Source of the DNA: Candidatus Woesearchaeota archaeon
GTDB lineage: Archaea; Nanobdellota; Nanobdellia; Woesearchaeales; ARS49
Assembly (NCBI GenBank): GCA_018302815.1
Contig: JAGVZE010000009.1
Coordinates: 154,078 to 218,077, forward strand
Reading direction: 5' to 3'
Length of the DNA: 64,000 bases
The notes beneath the pieces were generated by a model. The model saw only the letters and a list, made by a program, of their open reading frames with translations, made no database searches and had not been told where the DNA came from. This document shows, piece after piece, positions 57,317 through 64,000 of the stretch. Positions within the stretch are counted from its first letter, which is position 1, and each line of letters starts with the position of its first letter. Position numbers and translations under genes: made by a program.

Positions 57317-57990
57317 AAAGCACCCCCAATAACCTCATCAGGTTTATCAACAAATAATTGCTCAACATATTTCACATCACCCAAATACTGCTCATTCATA
57401 ACTTCGCGCACACCATGCGAGCACATAGACGACTTATACGCACGCCTGCTTGAAAGAGCATCATAAATATCAGCAGCCGCGACTATCTGGGCAAGCGAAT
57501 CCACAATAGCATCGGGCTTTCTGCGCTCCTCGCCGCTACGCGGAATTAATTCATCAACACGCCTATCAACTTTGCTCCGAGGATATGGATTCTTCTTATA
57601 CTCGTGATGCGCGACAACAACTTTTCGCACAGATTCATCGAACCTTTCAAGAAGAACAAAACCAAGACGTGGATGAGCGCCCATAACTCTTCTTTGCCCC
57701 TCATCAAGAGAACTTGGAGAATCAATTAAGTCAACAGGAATGCAGCGCTTTCCCAAATCGTGCAAAAGCCCTGCGTACGCAAGAGTTGAGAGTGAAGCCT
57801 CATCCACTCTGTTCTCATACCCGAAAGCCACACTTAGAAGCGCCACACGATATCCGTGGAAAAAGGTCTCTTCGTGATGTGCGCGCAATTCGCCGCAAAA
57901 CGAACTAACATCGCTTCGACTGCGGATAAGAGCGTCAAGAAACATCCCGCAACGTTTCAAATCATCAAACACTGACACGATGCAATCCAA
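57313..57990 (-). CDS. HD-domain phosphohydrolase, HD-GYP-like
   Basis: 225 aa. H in FFHGYRV, HD in GLLHDLGK, the GAHPRLG and VAHHEYKKNPYP segments, and AADIYDALSSRRAYK match the HD-GYP layout; the GYP triad itself reads NPYP. HD-GYP proteins cleave cyclic dinucleotides or related nucleotides, which is uncommon in archaea. TTTTTATAG near 58000-58008 is the probable TATA box. Confidence 0.8.
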   Translation of the reverse strand: MDCIVSVFDDLKRCGMFLDALIRSRSDVSSFCGELRAHHEETFFHGYRVALLSVAFGYENRVDEASLSTLAYAGLLHDLGKRCIPVDLIDSPSSLDEGQRRVMGAHPRLGFVLLERFDESVRKVVVAHHEYKKNPYPRSKVDRRVDELIPRSGEERRKPDAIVDSLAQIVAAADIYDALSSRRAYKSSMCSHGVREVMNEQYLGDVKYVEQLFVDKPDEVIGGAL

Positions 57991-58099
57991 AAACTGATAG
58001 CTCTATAAAAATCCTATGACGCATCCGATAATTCGCACTGGACACGCGTTCGCAACAGATTTAAACCAATTCATCCCAAACGAACATGAGGTGATATCA

Positions 58100-58189
58100 A
58101 TGGCTAAACAAAAACAACAAAAATGCCCTTCGTGCGCAATGGTCCTCACGCCAGGACAAGAACATCACTGCGGCGGCGGATGCTGCTGA
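58100..58189 (+). CDS. 29-aa Cys-rich peptide
   Basis: CPSC (9-12) and CGGGCC (24-29) with HH in between could bind zinc or copper. GAGGTG precedes the ATG by 10 nt. AGATTTAAACC upstream is TATA-like. Probably translated; function unknown. Confidence 0.5.
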   Translation: MAKQKQQKCPSCAMVLTPGQEHHCGGGCC

Positions 58190-58653
58190 CGTTTTTATTT
58201 ATTGTCGAGAACCACTGGTGACCCTCGCTTCGCTCAGGAACACCAACGGCATAAAAGTGACCAGTGGTTCTCGAGCACATCACAAAAACGCCTTTGCGTT
58301 TTTGGGAACTCGAAAAGCTTCGCTTTTCGCGTCTCGGAATTCCATCCAATTTGATTTGCGTACAAATCACCAGTTCAATTAGGACTGGTGAAATTCCGAT
58401 GTTTCAATTCTTTTTCCACCGACGATTCTCTGACGAGCATACTCATCGCGGAGTGGTCAAGCGACACCTCGTCGCACGCCTGAAAATGTTACACTCCCAA
58501 GTGGCATAGAACTAATGAAAAATTATTCGTTGGAATATATGTTGCACGCAAACAATGTTTAAATATGATTTCAACTTGTAGTATCTTAGACCGACGAGAA
58601 CCACAACATCTTGTGGTTTTTGACGTTCCTCAATAGTGAAAAAGGGTGATCAT
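58190..58653 (+). other. hairpin-rich intergenic region and nrd leader
   Basis: 464 bp without a convincing gene. TCGAGAACCACTGGT (58205-58219) and ACCAGTGGTTCTCGA (58260-58274) form a 15-bp inverted repeat. Then CAAAAACG/CGTTTTTG and CGAAAAGC/GCTTTTCG hairpins follow near 58281-58330. ATGTTTAAATATG (near 58554-58566) is the TATA box of nrdR. AACCACAA/TTGTGGTT (58599-58618) is a hairpin in its leader, 27 bp before GTG 58654's ribosome site. Confidence 0.6.
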
Positions 58654-59115
58654 GTGAAGTGTCCGTTTTGCCAGCACATCGAAAATTCTGTACTTGACAG
58701 CAGGCTCACAGCAGACGAAGTGAGCATACGCAGAAGACGAGAATGCTCATCGTGCGCGAAACGATTCACGACATACGAGCGAGTAGAACTCTTCGACATC
58801 GGAATAATCAAGCGAGACGGAAGAAGAGAACCGTTCAACCGCGAAAAAATACTCAAAGGAATAATGCGCGCGTGCGAGAAACGCCCCGTCAAACGCGAAC
58901 AGATGGACACAATCGTCGACTCTATCGAAAGCGCGCTGCGCCAAAGCGACAAACAGGAAATCAAAAGCCAGAAACTAGGCGAACTTGTCATGCACCAGCT
59001 CGCACAGCTCGATGAAGTCGCGTACGTGCGCTTCGCGAGCGTCTACAAAAAATTCAAGGACGCGAGCCAATTCGTTGACGCTATCAAAATACTGAAAAAA
59101 ATGGAGGCAGAGTGA
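58654..59115 (+). CDS. nrdR: NrdR, regulator of ribonucleotide reductase
   Basis: 153 aa. N-terminal zinc finger CPFCQH and CSSCAKRFTTYE, then an ATP-cone (IIKRDGRREPFNREKILKGIMRACEKRPV). NrdR senses dNTP levels and represses nrd genes in bacteria; it occurs in only some archaea. GTG 58654 gives the standard start (KCPFC), with GGGTGAT upstream; GTG 58636 is the alternative. Its stop directly precedes the nrdJ start. Confidence 0.93.
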   Translation: MKCPFCQHIENSVLDSRLTADEVSIRRRRECSSCAKRFTTYERVELFDIGIIKRDGRREPFNREKILKGIMRACEKRPVKREQMDTIVDSIESALRQSDKQEIKSQKLGELVMHQLAQLDEVAYVRFASVYKKFKDASQFVDAIKILKKMEAE

Positions 59116-61692
59116 ATGACACCAATAAAAAACGACGCAAAAGAATTGAAAGCAGAATGGGATAAACCCTCATTCGGAAACATCCCGCTCACCGAGAACC
59201 AGCGAAAAGTCATAAACGACAAGTACCTTCGCGACGACCCGAGCGTCGAGAACTGGCTTTGGAACATCGCAAAAAACATCGCTCTTGCAGAACTCCTATA
59301 CCATCCCGAAATATCACGCGAACAAGTCCTTGCAGGAGTTCGAAACACACAAGAATGGGTAGATGTAGGAAACGCAGAAACATCAGAACTGCTTCTGATC
59401 CACACCGGCGCAAAAACGCACAACGAACAGGACGCCAACCACCACAGATTCATCCAAAACCTCTACAAACTAATGGAGAACAGCCCAAGAGCAAGAGACA
59501 TCGCGCTAAAAGTCGCAAACCAATTCTACGACATGCTCGCGAACTTCGACTTTTTGCCGAACTCACCTACACTCATGAACGCAGCAAGAGAACTCCAACA
59601 ACTCAGCGCGTGCTACGTCCTTCCTATTGAAGACAGCATCGAAGGCTGGGGAGACCTAGTCAAGCACACAATGCTAATCCACAAATCGGGAGGCGGAACA
59701 GGATTTAGCGGATGCCGAGTGCGCCCAAAGGGAGATCGCGTCAAAAGCACCAAAGGAGTCGCAAGCGGAGCTCTATCTCCTCTTAGCATCATAAATCACG
59801 CCACACAGGAAGTAAAACAGGGAGGCACAAGACGAGGAGCCAACATGGGAATCCTGCCCTACTGGCACCCAGATGTCTTTGAATTCATCAAGTACAAAGC
59901 AGAAGAAGGAAAACTCGAGAATTTCAACATCTCAGTTGCCATCGACAGCAAATTCATGGAATCTGTCAAGAACGGACAGGATTACGATTTGCTCAACCCG
60001 CGAACAAAAGAACCAGTGGGCAAAGCAAACGCGCGCGACGTCTTCAACATGATAGCCGATTACGCGTGGAAAACTGGCGATCCAGGCATGATATGGCTAG
60101 ACAAAATCAACAACAGCCTATCAAACCCCACGCCGAAAATCGGACAGATAGAAAGCACAAACCCCTGCGGAGAACAACCTCTTTTGCCATATGAACCGTG
60201 CAACCTTGGAAGCATCAACCTATCCAAGTTCGTCGTCATGGGAAAAATAGACTACGCGCGCCTAGGAGAAGTCGTGCGCGTCGCCATACGATTCCTAGAC
60301 AACGTCATCGACGTCAACAACTACCCACTCGCGGAAATAGAAAAAATCGCGAAAGGCAACAGACGAATCGGACTTGGCGTGATGGGATGGGCAGAACTTC
60401 TAGCACTAATCAACGTGCCATACGACAGCGAAGAAGCGCTCGCGAAAGCAGAAGAATTGATGAGCTTCATCAACACAAAATCCCTTGAAGCCAGCGAAGA
60501 GCTCGCGCTTGAACGCGGACTATTCCCCAACTTCAAGGACAGCATCTACGATCCGAGCGGAATGTACTACCGCGAATACGCGAAAGGAAGACCCAGAAAC
60601 TGCGCGCGAACAACAATAGCGCCAACAGGAACCATCGCAATCTGCGCCGGACTTCAAGGCGGAGGAATAGAACCGTTCTTTAGCATCGCATACAGCAGGT
60701 ACAACGCCAGAGCGCTAGACGCGCTCAAAAAAGGACAACAGCCAGAAGAAAGCGACACGTTCCACGAAGTGAACCCTGTCTTCTTGTCAGTTGCGCAGAA
60801 AAATAACTTCTTTGGAATAAAACCTGAAGTGCTGTGGAAAAAAATCGAAAACAACCACAGCTCTGTGCGCGGCGTAACGGAAATTCCTGAAGACGTACAG
60901 CGCGTATTCGGCTCAGCGCACGATGTAATCGTCGACTACCACGTGAAACACCAAGCAGTGTTCCAAAAACACACCGACAACGGAGTGTCAAAAACGATCA
61001 ACATGCCGAACAGCGCCACAGTCGACGATGTCAAGAAGACCTACATGACCGCGTGGGAACTTGGCTGCAAAGGAATCACAGTATACCGCGACGGATGCAA
61101 AAGCCACCAAGTGCTCAACGTGACCGCAAAACAAGTCGAAAAGAAAGAAAAAATCAAACTCGACCCAAGCGAAGGCATAGGCTCGGTCTACTACAAATTC
61201 GAAACCGGCTACGGCCCAATCCACGTGCACATCGACCACCACGAAGGCAAAATACTGAAGGTGTTCACAAACATAGCGCCGATCGGCACAGAGATAGCAG
61301 GCCTTACCACAGTACTTGGCATATTGATAAGCAATTACCTTGAAATGGGAGGCGACGTACACGAAGTAAGAAAACACCTCAACAGCATCAAAAGCGACAA
61401 ACCCTTCGGATTCGGCCCCAAACGAGTAGAAAGCATACCGCACGCGATAAGCGTCGCGCTAAGCAAATTCCTAGCACAATCAGGCAACCTGCCAGGACAA
61501 CAACTACTAAGCACCCACGTGGTAAAACCAGCGCCAGAAGTCTCAGCACAGCTGTCAGTTACCGTGACTAAACCCGCAGAAGAAGACACCGAGAAAAAGC
61601 ACTGCGCCAAATGCTACAGCCCGAACGTCGCCATGCTAAGCGGGTGCTCGGAACCCACTTGTTACGACTGCGGATACAGCAAGTGCAGCTGA
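59116..61692 (+). CDS. nrdJ: class II (B12-dependent) ribonucleotide reductase
   Basis: 858 aa. Substrate-site motifs: NSPTLMNA and SACYVLPIEDS, the active-site NPCGEQPLLPYEPCNLGSINL, and RTTIAPTGTIA. The C-terminal TSCPD-like region (GSVYYKFETGYGPIHVHI, then TSNYLEMGG-like) is followed by a Cys tail (CAKCYSPN, CSEPTCYDCGYSKCS) that may pass electrons. Makes dNTPs using adenosylcobalamin, so it works with or without oxygen. Linked to nrdR and close to the adenosyltransferase that makes its cofactor. Confidence 0.95.
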   Translation: MTPIKNDAKELKAEWDKPSFGNIPLTENQRKVINDKYLRDDPSVENWLWNIAKNIALAELLYHPEISREQVLAGVRNTQEWVDVGNAETSELLLIHTGAKTHNEQDANHHRFIQNLYKLMENSPRARDIALKVANQFYDMLANFDFLPNSPTLMNAARELQQLSACYVLPIEDSIEGWGDLVKHTMLIHKSGGGTGFSGCRVRPKGDRVKSTKGVASGALSPLSIINHATQEVKQGGTRRGANMGILPYWHPDVFEFIKYKAEEGKLENFNISVAIDSKFMESVKNGQDYDLLNPRTKEPVGKANARDVFNMIADYAWKTGDPGMIWLDKINNSLSNPTPKIGQIESTNPCGEQPLLPYEPCNLGSINLSKFVVMGKIDYARLGEVVRVAIRFLDNVIDVNNYPLAEIEKIAKGNRRIGLGVMGWAELLALINVPYDSEEALAKAEELMSFINTKSLEASEELALERGLFPNFKDSIYDPSGMYYREYAKGRPRNCARTTIAPTGTIAICAGLQGGGIEPFFSIAYSRYNARALDALKKGQQPEESDTFHEVNPVFLSVAQKNNFFGIKPEVLWKKIENNHSSVRGVTEIPEDVQRVFGSAHDVIVDYHVKHQAVFQKHTDNGVSKTINMPNSATVDDVKKTYMTAWELGCKGITVYRDGCKSHQVLNVTAKQVEKKEKIKLDPSEGIGSVYYKFETGYGPIHVHIDHHEGKILKVFTNIAPIGTEIAGLTTVLGILISNYLEMGGDVHEVRKHLNSIKSDKPFGFGPKRVESIPHAISVALSKFLAQSGNLPGQQLLSTHVVKPAPEVSAQLSVTVTKPAEEDTEKKHCAKCYSPNVAMLSGCSEPTCYDCGYSKCS

Positions 61693-61722
61693 ATCCAGTT
61701 TTACTTTTTTATTGTGATTTTT

Positions 61723-62109
61723 ATGAAAAAAATAATACTGAAAGCAGTTGTGAAGAGAGATGAGAAATACCTCATACTTCTTCGTGCTCCAACCGCCAAA
61801 GACTACCCTGAACAGTGGGACTTTCCAGGCGGAAATCTCGAAAAAAATGAAGAGCCACTCACGGGAATTGAACGAGAAGTAAAAGAAGAGACAGGGCTTG
61901 TTGTCAAAGCGATTAATCCGGTTGCGACATATGATGAATTTGAAGATGACGACCAGTGGCACTTCACCATCTATTCAACAAAAATCATTTCAGGAGAACT
62001 TTCATTAAGCCACGAGCACACCGCATTCAAATGGGCGACTGAAAAAGAAATACTCGCGCTCAAGACTCAACCATTCATCACTGCATATTTTCAACAGGCG
62101 AAAACATAA
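61723..62109 (+). CDS. Nudix hydrolase
   Basis: 128 aa. Nudix box GGNLEKNEEPLTGIEREVKEETGL (G-x5-E-x7-REVKEE). Cleaves nucleoside diphosphate-linked compounds, perhaps damaged nucleotides. Start at ATG 61723 (an upstream GTG adds three residues). Confidence 0.9.
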   Translation: MKKIILKAVVKRDEKYLILLRAPTAKDYPEQWDFPGGNLEKNEEPLTGIEREVKEETGLVVKAINPVATYDEFEDDDQWHFTIYSTKIISGELSLSHEHTAFKWATEKEILALKTQPFITAYFQQAKT

Positions 62110-62136
62110 TAAGCACGACAACGAAGCACAAAACAT

Positions 62137-62676
62137 ATGTCAATCGCTACAAAAACAGGTGACAAAGGAGAGACGTCGCTCATCGGAGGAGAGAGGCTCA
62201 AGAAGAATGACGTGCGCCTCGAAACTTATGGGACAGTCGATGAGCTTAACGCATCAATAGGAGTCGCGCTATGCCACGTTGAAAACAGTGCAATAAAAGA
62301 TATTCTGAATCAAATACAGCACGACTTATTCACACTTGGCGCAGAGATAGCATCGCTCACGCAAAAAGAACTAACCATGAATATTCCAAGAGTCACAATC
62401 GAGCACCTGCAATTCCTTGATGAAGCGCTAAAAACGACAGAAGAATCCCTTCCGCAGCAAAAAGCGTTCATACTTCCGCACGGAACTTTGGGATCTGCAC
62501 ACCTGCACTTCGCGCGAACAATCTGCCGACGCGCAGAAAGACGGGCGGTCGGATGCGACATGCTCCCGATCAACCCACTCATCATAAAATATCTCAACAG
62601 GCTCAGCGACCTATTGTTCCTCTTCGCGCGCGCTGAAAACCAAGGAAAAACAGCAGAAGAGGGAGTCAAATACTGA
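62137..62676 (+). CDS. PduO-type cob(I)alamin adenosyltransferase
   Basis: 179 aa. ATP-binding TKTGDKGETSLIGGERLKK at the N-terminus, TVDELNASIG, and the C-terminal RTICRRAERRAV and NRLSDLLF motifs. It makes adenosylcobalamin, the cofactor of NrdJ encoded just upstream. Confidence 0.94.
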   Translation: MSIATKTGDKGETSLIGGERLKKNDVRLETYGTVDELNASIGVALCHVENSAIKDILNQIQHDLFTLGAEIASLTQKELTMNIPRVTIEHLQFLDEALKTTEESLPQQKAFILPHGTLGSAHLHFARTICRRAERRAVGCDMLPINPLIIKYLNRLSDLLFLFARAENQGKTAEEGVKY

Positions 62677-62701
62677 AAACAGCAAGCAACGGGGGGAAAA
62701 T

Positions 62702-63715
62702 ATGGCAACAACAATAGTCGTAGGCGGATTCTATGGAGACGAAGGAAAAGGAAAAATTGTAGGCTATTTGGCCGAGCACGACAAAATGCAGCACGTTGTT
62801 AGAGCAGGCGGAGGACCGCAGGCAGGACACACAGTCACGCGCGGACTAAAAGTCACACAAATCCCCTCAGGATTCGTAAACACCACAAGCAAACTCTACA
62901 TCGCAAGAGGAACCGTCATCAACCCAGCCACAGTCATCTCCGAAATAGTCAAATACGACTGCAAAAATCGCATAAGGATAGATTACGGATGCACCGTCAT
63001 TGAAAGCGACCACATTGAAAGAGAAAAAGACCTTGTCGAACGAATAGGCTCAGTAGGAACAGGAACGGGACCCGCGCGAATGGATAGACTAAACAGGTCC
63101 GCAAAGCTTGCCAAAGACATACCCGCGCTTGCGCCATATCTTGGCGATGTAGCTGATGAAATAAACAACGCGGTCACGAAAAAACAACGCATCCTCATCG
63201 AAGGAGTTCAAGGATTCGGCCTTAGCCTTCTTGACCACGAATATTACCCGAATGTGACATCACAGGACACAACCGCATCACAATTCTGCGCAGACGTAGG
63301 CCTTGGACCCAAAGCGATAGATGAAATAGTATGCGTATTCAAATCATACATGTCACGAGTGGGCAAAGGAGAACTTGAAACAGCCTGGACCGAAGAGGAA
63401 CAACAAAAGTACGGCATCAAAGAATTTGGCTCTGTAAGTGGAAGGCCGCGAAGGCTCGGACACTTTGACGATGCTATGGCGCGCAAAGCGATACAGCGCA
63501 ACACTGCGACCCAAGGAGCGCTAACCTGCCTTGACCGGCTTTTCCCCGGAAACACAGGAGCAGATATGAGCAGCAAGCTCACGCCTGACGCGCAAGAGTT
63601 CCTCCAACAAAGAGACTTTGCCATCAACGGAAACTGGCACTACAGAGGAATTCAACTAATCTCCACGGGACCTGACCTTGAACAGATGATTGACAACAGA
63701 TCATACATCCCATGA
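62702..63715 (+). CDS. purA: adenylosuccinate synthetase, short archaeal form
   Basis: 337 aa. P-loop GGFYGDEGKGKIV, GGGPQAGHT, GVQGFGLSLLDHEYYP, TTASQF and SVSGRPRR match PurA. First step from IMP to AMP. About 90 residues shorter than bacterial PurA, as in many archaea. GGGGGG-type site just before the ATG. Confidence 0.95.
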   Translation: MATTIVVGGFYGDEGKGKIVGYLAEHDKMQHVVRAGGGPQAGHTVTRGLKVTQIPSGFVNTTSKLYIARGTVINPATVISEIVKYDCKNRIRIDYGCTVIESDHIEREKDLVERIGSVGTGTGPARMDRLNRSAKLAKDIPALAPYLGDVADEINNAVTKKQRILIEGVQGFGLSLLDHEYYPNVTSQDTTASQFCADVGLGPKAIDEIVCVFKSYMSRVGKGELETAWTEEEQQKYGIKEFGSVSGRPRRLGHFDDAMARKAIQRNTATQGALTCLDRLFPGNTGADMSSKLTPDAQEFLQQRDFAINGNWHYRGIQLISTGPDLEQMIDNRSYIP

Positions 63716-63855
63716 TTGACAAAGAGCACGCACTCGAACTGCTCAAGACACCGAACTTCGATCCCTGCACAATATGCGGAATGCCGATGCTGGCCAATAA
63801 ATGCAAAATTCTATGCCTGCACTGCGGGTTCAAAAGAGACTGTTCGGATTCTTAA
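63712..63855 (+). CDS. 47-aa zinc-ribbon protein
   Basis: ATG overlaps the purA stop (ATGA). CTIC (18-21) and CLHC (36-39) form a zinc ribbon, with a third Cys near the end. Resembles the small C4 zinc proteins often found next to metabolic genes in archaea (a Sjogren-autoantigen-type ribbon is possible). Confidence 0.65.
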   Translation: MIDKEHALELLKTPNFDPCTICGMPMLANKCKILCLHCGFKRDCSDS

Positions 63856-63922
63856 AAGAAAAATTTGTCTGCCAGTTAACAACTGAACGCGCATCCGTAC
63901 GACGGGTGTGGGACAGAAATAG

Positions 63923-64000
63923 TTAATCTTTGAGGATGATGATGTAAGCTCGGCGGCCTATGTCTTTTTTCTGTGCGTCGATTTTGGCACCATTGCCATA
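63923..64000 (-). CDS. 3' end of a gene running out of the window
   Basis: The last 25 codons of a minus-strand frame, ending GRRAYIIILKD before a TAA at 63923-63925. Too short to name. Confidence 0.5.
   Translation of the reverse strand, partial: YGNGAKIDAQKKDIGRRAYIIILKD

Noticed and set aside
58146..58370. minus-strand frame containing VPERSEGHQW
   Set aside because: It reads through the hairpins at 58205-58330; such peptides arise from structured repeats and not from genes.

Overview
The window looks archaeal and most likely comes from a DPANN-type genome. Evidence: ribosomal proteins eS8 and eL37, an LSm protein, a Methanococcus-type S-layer protein, TATA boxes about 25 nt before many start codons (leaderless genes), a tRNA-Tyr with an anticodon-loop intron and a C1-G72 pair, and tRNAs without encoded CCA. 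The phylum cannot be fixed from this window. Genes are dense, with many ATGA or GTGA start/stop overlaps. Host genes show SufBCDS Fe-S assembly, a B12-dependent ribonucleotide reductase with NrdR and a cobalamin adenosyltransferase, PurA, cytidine deaminase and superoxide dismutase.

Layout. 1-4.4 kb: suf operon (minus) led by a Cys-containing HTH regulator. 4.5-9.4 kb: AT-rich insert with an AbrB-type regulator, a SWIM-finger transposase, a zinc-ribbon protein and a single-chain restriction-modification enzyme, with short repeats at both sides. 9.4-11.4 kb: host envelope genes. 11.4-20.9 kb: integrative element with a tyrosine recombinase module between two 30-bp direct repeats, a compact type IV secretion-like operon (VirB2-, VirB6- and VirB4-like), small zinc proteins, an AbrB protein and a serine recombinase. 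No relaxase or coupling protein is visible. 20.9-30.6 kb: secreted and membrane proteins, then a six-gene minus operon (HAD, aaRS-like protein with HTH, B12-type radical SAM, DHH, deoxyribosyltransferase-like, zinc ribbon) and small DNA-binding proteins.

30.9-40.6 kb: a 9.7-kb element integrated in the 3' end of tRNA-Tyr. The same 12 bp lies at both ends. It encodes an integrase, a D5-like helicase, a run of overlapping small genes rich in Cys pairs, and a tail module: assembly chaperone with a T8 slippery site for a -1 frameshift, then a tape measure protein. No capsid, portal or large terminase is recognisable, so it is either a remnant or a satellite that makes tail parts. This is the most interesting region.

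40.8-57.9 kb: host envelope proteins (a 1045-aa secreted hydrolase, the S-layer protein, a membrane-anchored JAMM-motif protein), a RING-like protein, a SET-domain protein, an array of broken tRNA-Leu 3' ends beside the intact gene, and translation/RNA genes. 58-64 kb: a hairpin-rich intergenic stretch, then nrdR-nrdJ, Nudix, cobalamin adenosyltransferase and purA. The adenosyltransferase supplies the cofactor of NrdJ. No CRISPR array or rRNA gene was seen.
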